Virus record (IMG/VR): IMGVR_UViG_3300044695_005266
Coordinates: 1-64,000 of that record
Length of the DNA: 64,000 nt
Source: a virus
Reading direction: 5' to 3' (one strand)
The position numbers and the translations under genes are program-made. This document shows positions 59,991 through 64,000 of the stretch, piece after piece (the first letter of the stretch is position 1; each line of letters starts with the position of its first letter). The notes beneath the pieces are model-generated. The model was not told where the DNA came from. It did not search any database and was given only the letters and a program-made list of their open reading frames with translations.

Positions 59991-60277
59991 TGCGCCACCT
60001 CCGCATAATTTTCTGCTGGCATCTTGATCGCTCCGATCCGCAAGTCAGCGCAAACGTCGCCATTGTATTCCCGCGACGTATAAAACGGGGCAAATCCTAC
60101 CCGCGATCCGATCCACTCGTTCCGCGCTCTACTGTCTGCGCTGTGCTCAAGTGGCGGGAAGGGTGCGGCAATGCTGATTTTGATATACTGCCGCATCGAT
60201 CCGGCTCCGATCCGGCATCGTTTCAGCTTCACGCCTAGCATATGCTCAAGCGTTGCCTTGTAGTGGTTCGCGTTCAT
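59987..60277 (-). CDS. Hypothetical protein, 96 residues
   Basis: It starts MNANHYKATLEHMLGVKLKR and is a mixed α/β sequence with IKISIAAPFPPLEHSADSRA and FYTSREYNGDVCADLRIGAI. No motif is recognised. ATGA overlaps on both sides indicate coupled translation. Confidence 0.76.
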   Translation of the reverse strand: MNANHYKATLEHMLGVKLKRCRIGAGSMRQYIKISIAAPFPPLEHSADSRARNEWIGSRVGFAPFYTSREYNGDVCADLRIGAIKMPAENYAEVAQ

Positions 60278-60630
60278 ACTGTTGCTCCTTTCTTCTCGAA
60301 AATGTCTGCCAGTTCTGCCTCGTATTGCGCTGCATCGTCAAAAGTCTCGATGTATCGGGCAAAGGTCGGGTAATGGGGTGCGCTTGCCGTTTGGCGATGC
60401 CAGTGGATCGATTTCTCGCGTGCTGTGCATGAGACTTCGCGGAAGCTAGGGATTCGCCCCGCATAGTTTTTCTGCTTTTCAACTGTTGCCCATGCAACCT
60501 CGTCGCCGGGTTGCCCCGCCCCGCAAAAGCTGAAAACGGTTTCCGCTCCTGCGATGCAACCTCCGCAACTTGTTCCGGCGATTCCCCATAGCTTGCGCTT
60601 GATCCGCCTTGTGAGGATATAGGTGATCAT
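60274..60630 (-). CDS. Hypothetical Cys-containing protein, 118 residues
   Basis: It starts MITYILTRRIKRKLWGIAGT. Cysteines cluster in TSCGGCIAGAETVFSFCGAG, and the C-terminus is an acidic helix (FDDAAQYEAELADIFEKKGA). No family is recognised. Coupled by ATGA on both sides. Confidence 0.76.
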   Translation of the reverse strand: MITYILTRRIKRKLWGIAGTSCGGCIAGAETVFSFCGAGQPGDEVAWATVEKQKNYAGRIPSFREVSCTAREKSIHWHRQTASAPHYPTFARYIETFDDAAQYEAELADIFEKKGATV

Positions 60631-61031
60631 TTGGTCGCTCCTTTCAAGGCTGCGCGTGCGGGCTTCATCACCCCGTTTTCATATTCGTTCAACTCACTGA
60701 ATATGTCGCGGATTTTTCCCGTGGGGCGGTGCTTTTCAAGATACTGCACAGCGGCGGCGAGCGCATCCCGCAACGCTTTGATCTCTGCTCTCTGTGTCTC
60801 TGTATGCGAGAAAAGACTTGCGACAAGCGTGCAAAGTTGATCCTCTGTTTCCGTATCGGTGGCGAATGCGTCCTCTAATACCTCGCGCAAAAGCGTTTCA
60901 TCTGCTCCGGGTATCGCTGCGATCTCCGGCGTGTGACCGGGTGAAGCGGGCGCGGTGTCCCCGCCAGTAACGCGATCTGTTGTGCTGTCTCCGGCGATCT
61001 GCTGGTAGCTTTTCTGTGATGTGGTTTTCAT
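60627..61031 (-). CDS. Hypothetical helical protein, 134 residues
   Basis: It starts MKTTSQKSYQQIAGDSTTDR, with a disordered first third and helices afterwards (ETEDQLCTLVASLFSHTETQ, IKALRDALAAAVQYLEKH). It is preceded by a striking C/A-rich leader with no Shine-Dalgarno sequence. Function unknown. Confidence 0.78.
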   Translation of the reverse strand: MKTTSQKSYQQIAGDSTTDRVTGGDTAPASPGHTPEIAAIPGADETLLREVLEDAFATDTETEDQLCTLVASLFSHTETQRAEIKALRDALAAAVQYLEKHRPTGKIRDIFSELNEYENGVMKPARAALKGATK

Positions 61032-61067
61032 TGTTGTGGTGTTGTTGTGTTGTTGTGTTGTTGTTGT
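61032..61067 (-). promoter_or_regulatory. C/A-rich leader without Shine-Dalgarno sequence
   Basis: Read leftward, the 36 bases before the ATG at 61031 consist of repeated CAACAA and CAACAC units and contain no G. Similar leaders precede the genes starting at 62570, 61474, 62968, 63355 and, on the other strand, 51133. They should be unstructured and may replace the Shine-Dalgarno element. Confidence 0.55.
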
Positions 61068-61259
61068 TTAGTGCTGGGGTGAAAGGGTTTTGTGGTAGGT
61101 CAATGGCCGGATCGCGTTCGGCTGTGCTGGAATCTTCCAAGTGCCGCAAATTACCCGGACGTAATCGCCGCAAAAGTCTGACATTTTCCAGAGCACTCCC
61201 CGCCCATCGCGGAAGTGGGTTGCTGCGGGTGCATAGGTTGCGCGGGTGCTTGTTGTCAT
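61068..61259 (-). CDS. Small hypothetical protein, 63 residues
   Basis: It starts MTTSTRATYAPAATHFRDGR and has a β-like core (LWKMSDFCGDYVRVICGTWK). It is ATGA-coupled to the upstream gene. No family is recognised. Confidence 0.72.
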   Translation of the reverse strand: MTTSTRATYAPAATHFRDGRGVLWKMSDFCGDYVRVICGTWKIPAQPNAIRPLTYHKTLSPQH

Positions 61260-61474
61260 CGGGTTGCCTCCTGTGCTTTGCGCTCTAGTGCATCGGCAAT
61301 CTCGTTCCGAATCTGGCGGCGTTTGCGGGTGTAGCGTTCGGGGGTTCCGCGATATACTCCGAAAAGGAAAGCAAGCCCCGCCTGCGTTATTAGTTCAAGG
61401 GTTGAAACGTGGTTCGTGTCGCTGCTGTTGCGTCGGAAAATGACAGCAAGGTTGCAGAGGTCGTGTGATTTCAT
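61256..61474 (-). CDS. Small hypothetical protein, 72 residues
   Basis: It starts MKSHDLCNLAVIFRRNSSDT, with a moderately hydrophobic centre (LITQAGLAFLFGVYRGTPER) and a basic helical end (RKRRQIRNEIADALERKAQE). It follows a C/A-rich leader and, before it, a strong stem-loop. Function unknown. Confidence 0.74.
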   Translation of the reverse strand: MKSHDLCNLAVIFRRNSSDTNHVSTLELITQAGLAFLFGVYRGTPERYTRKRRQIRNEIADALERKAQEATR

Positions 61475-61518
61475 GGTCGTGGTGGATGTGGTGTTGCTTC
61501 GGTTGCTGGGTTTATCCG

Positions 61519-61572
61519 GCCCCGCTGCCGCCCTTCGCCTCGGTGACCGGGGAAAAGGGCGGGGTGCGGGGC
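61519..61572 (-). terminator. Long GC stem-loop after the 332-residue gene
   Basis: Read leftward, GCCCCGC and CCGCCCTT pair with AAGGGCGG and GCGGGGC, giving a stem of about 15 bp interrupted by a small internal loop. It begins at the stop codon of the gene ending at 61572. No T run follows on either strand, so it may pause or protect RNA rather than terminate. Confidence 0.45.
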
Positions 61573-62570
61573 TAGTATTTCGGGCGATCTTGAAAGGTGA
61601 ACGCGATGCCTTCGGGAAGTGCGGATCGGTCTGCTTCTGCTACTACCTGATCAAACTCGTCGCGGGTGGTCAACTTCTCCGTGCTGCTCCAGTTGAAACT
61701 GATCGTGTTGCTGTGGGTGTAGTAAATGAAGTTGCGGAAGCGCGGGAAATAGCGTTCGGCCATGTAAAGCGCAACTTGCGCGCCGCGTTGCTCCTTCTCG
61801 ATCTTCTTCGCTAGGTCTGCGCGGATTTCTGCCAGCTTCGCGGATTTCTGCGCCTTTGCTTTCGCCTTGTCGCGTGCTGCGACTTGTTCGGGCGTGTAGT
61901 ATCCGGAAGCGCGACGATGCTCGATCTGTGCGCGTTGTTCGGGTGTTACGGTGTCCCACAAGCCACGGGTCGCTGTGCTCTTGAACTTTTTACCTGTCCA
62001 CTGTTCCAGCATTGCGATAGCGGCATCTGCTTCGCCTTTCCATTGTGCAATGAATCCGTGATCCTCTAAGACTGCGCGGAGTTCTAGCTCCGTGCGCGGC
62101 ATTGCTGCGACGATGGCGGCAACTTGTTCGTTGGTTGCGTGGATATGCTCGGCAAAAATTCGGCGGCAATCTTCCGCGCTATTTCCGCTTTTTCCGCTTC
62201 CGCCGTGATACTGCTGCCCTAGTCCGCCACTGAAACCAGCGAACCAGTAGAAAGCATTCGCTGCGCTGTGCATCGGCAAGCCTTCGTGTGTGCAAAGGTG
62301 GAGCGTCACAAAGGGCGCGAGATCGGGGCGAAGTTTCAATATTTGATCGTGACAGCATCCTGCCATTAAATTTACCCATCTGCCGTTTTTGCGCTTCTCG
62401 TCAACGTCTGCGGTGATGCTGAAATCCTCGTGTCCGTTGTTGCATTCGTCATTGAGGCGGATTTTGATCGTGGTGCGCTCGTTTCCGCTGATTATGGTAA
62501 TGCCGTGGCGCAAGTCGTTCGTGGTGGTGGTTGCTTCGGTTGCTGGTGCTGGTGCTGTCGTTGTTTTCAT
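61572..62570 (-). CDS. Hypothetical protein, 332 residues, largest of the right cassette
   Basis: It starts MKTTTAPAPATEATTTTNDL after a C/A-rich leader. An N-terminal β-rich domain (about 20-100, with GHEDFSITADVDEKRKNGRW) is followed by a mixed domain, a basic coiled coil (about 225-265, AARDKAKAKAQKSAKLAEIR) and a C-terminal aromatic domain (RYFPRFRNFIYYTHSNTISF). No family is recognised. The layout looks like a nucleic-acid or protein adaptor. Confidence 0.8.
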   Translation of the reverse strand: MKTTTAPAPATEATTTTNDLRHGITIISGNERTTIKIRLNDECNNGHEDFSITADVDEKRKNGRWVNLMAGCCHDQILKLRPDLAPFVTLHLCTHEGLPMHSAANAFYWFAGFSGGLGQQYHGGSGKSGNSAEDCRRIFAEHIHATNEQVAAIVAAMPRTELELRAVLEDHGFIAQWKGEADAAIAMLEQWTGKKFKSTATRGLWDTVTPEQRAQIEHRRASGYYTPEQVAARDKAKAKAQKSAKLAEIRADLAKKIEKEQRGAQVALYMAERYFPRFRNFIYYTHSNTISFNWSSTEKLTTRDEFDQVVAEADRSALPEGIAFTFQDRPKY

Positions 62571-62618
62571 GTTGTTGCTTTTGTGGTGTTTGGTTTTGTT
62601 GTTGTTGCGCTCCAGGGG

Positions 62619-62753
62619 TTACAAGCTCGCCGCGATGATAGCGGCAAGGGTCAAAAGGGTTAAGATGATCGCCCGGTGGATCGTTTGCGCTCTGCGATAG
62701 CTGGCGAGGTTGTGCCGGATGCGGGGTGCGGTGGTGATGGGTTTTGCGGTCAT
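62619..62753 (-). CDS. Small single-span membrane peptide, 44 residues
   Basis: It starts MTAKPITTAPRIRHNLASYR and ends with one hydrophobic helix (AIILTLLTLAAIIAASL). The ATG overlaps the upstream stop as ATGA. It resembles in size and layout the peptide at 50787. Function unknown. Confidence 0.68.
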   Translation of the reverse strand: MTAKPITTAPRIRHNLASYRRAQTIHRAIILTLLTLAAIIAASL

Positions 62754-62968
62754 TTGTTAAGGTTTACGAGGTTGGCGTTGATCTGCGAAAGGGTGAAACC
62801 GTAGAAGGCGGGCCGTTGGTTCCCGGCTGCATCGTAAAGCGGGATCGGTTGCGCGTGCCATTTTCCATAGCTGGAAGTGCTGCGCGTGATGCGGTAGGTT
62901 CCGTTTGCGTAACCGATATACTCGCCACGGCGGAACGCGCTTTTGTCAATGTTGGAAAGGTCTTTCAT
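62750..62968 (-). CDS. Small hypothetical protein, 72 residues
   Basis: It starts MKDLSNIDKSAFRRGEYIGY and is β-rich with aromatic residues (NGTYRITRSTSSYGKWHAQP). A C/A-rich leader of about 21 bases separates it from the upstream gene. No function can be given. Confidence 0.74.
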   Translation of the reverse strand: MKDLSNIDKSAFRRGEYIGYANGTYRITRSTSSYGKWHAQPIPLYDAAGNQRPAFYGFTLSQINANLVNLNK

Positions 62969-62989
62969 CGGGTGCGGTGGTGCGGTGGT

Positions 62990-63355
62990 TTAGTTGTTCA
63001 AAATTGCGCGGGCGGTGGCGCGGAGTGATTCGGTGTCTCGGTTGAGCTTGCGGCGTTGCTCCTCGGTTGCTGCTGTTGCTGCTGCTGTGATTTGCTTAGC
63101 CTCGCGCATCGCCTGCGCCTTGATCTGTTCAGCGTCGGCTTTCGCGTCTTCGCGGATTTGCTTCGCGTGCTGCGCTGCATGGGCCGGGAGCGCATCGGGG
63201 AAAATGTCGCTTGTGATCGCCTGTATGATTGAGGGGATCGCGTAGTTCAGCCACTCGGCAAGATAGCTGTTATCTGGCAGGGATTTGCAGAATGCGACAA
63301 GTGCGGCGATCTCCTGGCTTTTGGTGGGTGCGGTTGTTTTGGATAGTGTGATCAC
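62990..63355 (-). CDS. Helical hypothetical protein, about 121 residues
   Basis: I chose GTG 63355 because it follows the upstream stop (63381) after a C/A-rich leader, as for other genes here. The frame is open upstream (ATG 63403) but overlaps the neighbour. The C-terminal half (about 60-121) is a long charged coiled coil (QIREDAKADAEQIKAQAMRE), resembling the stalk of F-type ATP synthase b subunits in composition only. Function unknown. Confidence 0.7.
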   Translation of the reverse strand: MITLSKTTAPTKSQEIAALVAFCKSLPDNSYLAEWLNYAIPSIIQAITSDIFPDALPAHAAQHAKQIREDAKADAEQIKAQAMREAKQITAAATAATEEQRRKLNRDTESLRATARAILNN

Positions 63356-63380
63356 GGTGGTGCGGTGTTGGTTTGTTGGT

Positions 63381-63611
63381 TTAGCGGGGGGAAAGGGTTC
63401 CATTTTCAGATTCAAATGCCCAGCCCTTGCGGAATAGGAAAGCGCGGACTTTGCGGGCGTGCTTGCGGCATCGGGCGTGCTCGGCATCGGTGCGGAGTTT
63501 GGCGGGATCGGTCAAACAGTTGTAAAGATAGCATCCTCGCTCACTCTGCAAGGTGCGGTTGCTGATTGCAGGGGTTGAACGTGAGCGGTAGAAAAGCGGT
63601 GGAAGTGTCAT
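63381..63611 (-). CDS. Small basic hypothetical protein, 76 residues
   Basis: I used the ATG at 63611 (MTLPPLFYRSRSTPAISNRT). The longer open frame upstream overlaps the next gene and is Arg-rich shadow sequence. It has Cys and His residues (CYLYNCLTDPAKL, HARCRKHARK) that could bind metal. No family is recognised. Confidence 0.7.
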   Translation of the reverse strand: MTLPPLFYRSRSTPAISNRTLQSERGCYLYNCLTDPAKLRTDAEHARCRKHARKVRAFLFRKGWAFESENGTLSPR

Positions 63612-63631
63612 TGCGTTAAAAGGGTTATGGT

Positions 63632-64000
63632 TTAGAGTTCGGTGATGTCTGCTACTGCGGGAGAGACGGCGTGTGCCTTTTGCACGGCTTCGGCGTAGGT
63701 GCGGCACTTGAAGCGGCGGGTCTTTCCGTTCATGTATTCGGCAACGTAGGTTTTGCGGGTGCTGTCGTTGTTGGGCTGTGCGGTCTGTGCTGCCGTGTTG
63801 CGCTTTTCCATTTCTGCGAGATAGATCGCCTTTTGCGCTGCTATGCGCTCGGCCATCAAATCGGGATCGCGCTCTGCGGGGTCGCCTGGCGTGAGGATGA
63901 CGCAAGCTCCAAGGGCGGCTTGTTGCTGGTTGTGTTTGCGCTGCATAGCAAGCGCGGCGGCGGCGGGCTTCGCGCACTCGATCAAGTGTTGCAAAGTCTC
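63632..64000 (-). CDS. Hypothetical protein, 5' end cut by the window edge
   Basis: The frame is open to the last base of the window, so the gene probably starts outside; TTG at 63994 is the only start-like codon near the edge. The visible 123 codons encode an Ala-rich helical region and a C-terminal part with TYVAEYMNGKTRRFKCRTYA and EAVQKAHAVSPAVADITEL, which may be a small β-α module. No function is assigned. Confidence 0.7.
   Translation of the reverse strand, partial: ETLQHLIECAKPAAAALAMQRKHNQQQAALGACVILTPGDPAERDPDLMAERIAAQKAIYLAEMEKRNTAAQTAQPNNDSTRKTYVAEYMNGKTRRFKCRTYAEAVQKAHAVSPAVADITEL

Overview
The window is a contiguous stretch of a double-stranded DNA tailed phage with a podovirus-like gene set. 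This rests on a large terminase, a P22-type portal, a tail-tube adaptor, a large β-rich nozzle-type protein, tail-fibre repeats, a CHAP endolysin cassette, and a full phage DNA-replication and recombination set. I see no integrase, no tRNA and no phage RNA polymerase. Nothing I can read fixes the host. The right edge cuts a gene, so the genome continues at least there. Genes are packed with ATGA or GTGA overlaps, and many starts have no Shine-Dalgarno sequence.

Layout. (1) 1-3791, leftward: a small-gene operon with a DNA methyltransferase at its distal end. It ends at a hairpin near 207-224. (2) 3792-4040: a divergent control region with a 9-bp direct repeat. (3) 4041-5724, rightward: a small HTH regulator, a replication initiator with internal 12-bp repeats, and a DnaC/IstB-like ATPase. 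(4) 5725-5893: an operator-like region and promoter leading into the virion genes. (5) 5894-31223: a YugP-like zinc peptidase, a terminase fused to a dual-specificity phosphatase domain, a 5326-residue polyvalent protein, the portal and decoration-like proteins. (6) 31220-32346: lysis. (7) 32407-50539: tail fibres, nozzle-type and adaptor proteins, a sulfotransferase-like protein, a citrate-synthase-like pseudoenzyme, internal virion proteins and a second giant protein of 2967 residues. (8) 50626-58697, rightward: RHH protein, DUF2815-type ssDNA-binding protein, RecE-like nuclease, second initiator with internal 10-bp repeats, DnaB helicase, C5-methyltransferase and RusA-like resolvase. Two gene pairs in this block overlap heavily in different frames. 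(9) 58776-64000, leftward: a cassette of small unknown genes, several preceded by C/A-rich leaders without Shine-Dalgarno sequences.

How the parts fit (inference). The two initiator genes, the ATPase and DnaB would form a replisome-loading set. The DUF2815 protein, RecE-like nuclease and RusA would form a recombination set. The two methyltransferases would protect the genome. The two giant proteins carry zincin, helicase, DdrB/ParB-like and GNAT-like domains typical of 'polyvalent' proteins, which are thought to enter the host with the DNA. No major capsid protein could be recognised although terminase and portal are clear. This is either a divergent capsid gene or one lying outside the window.
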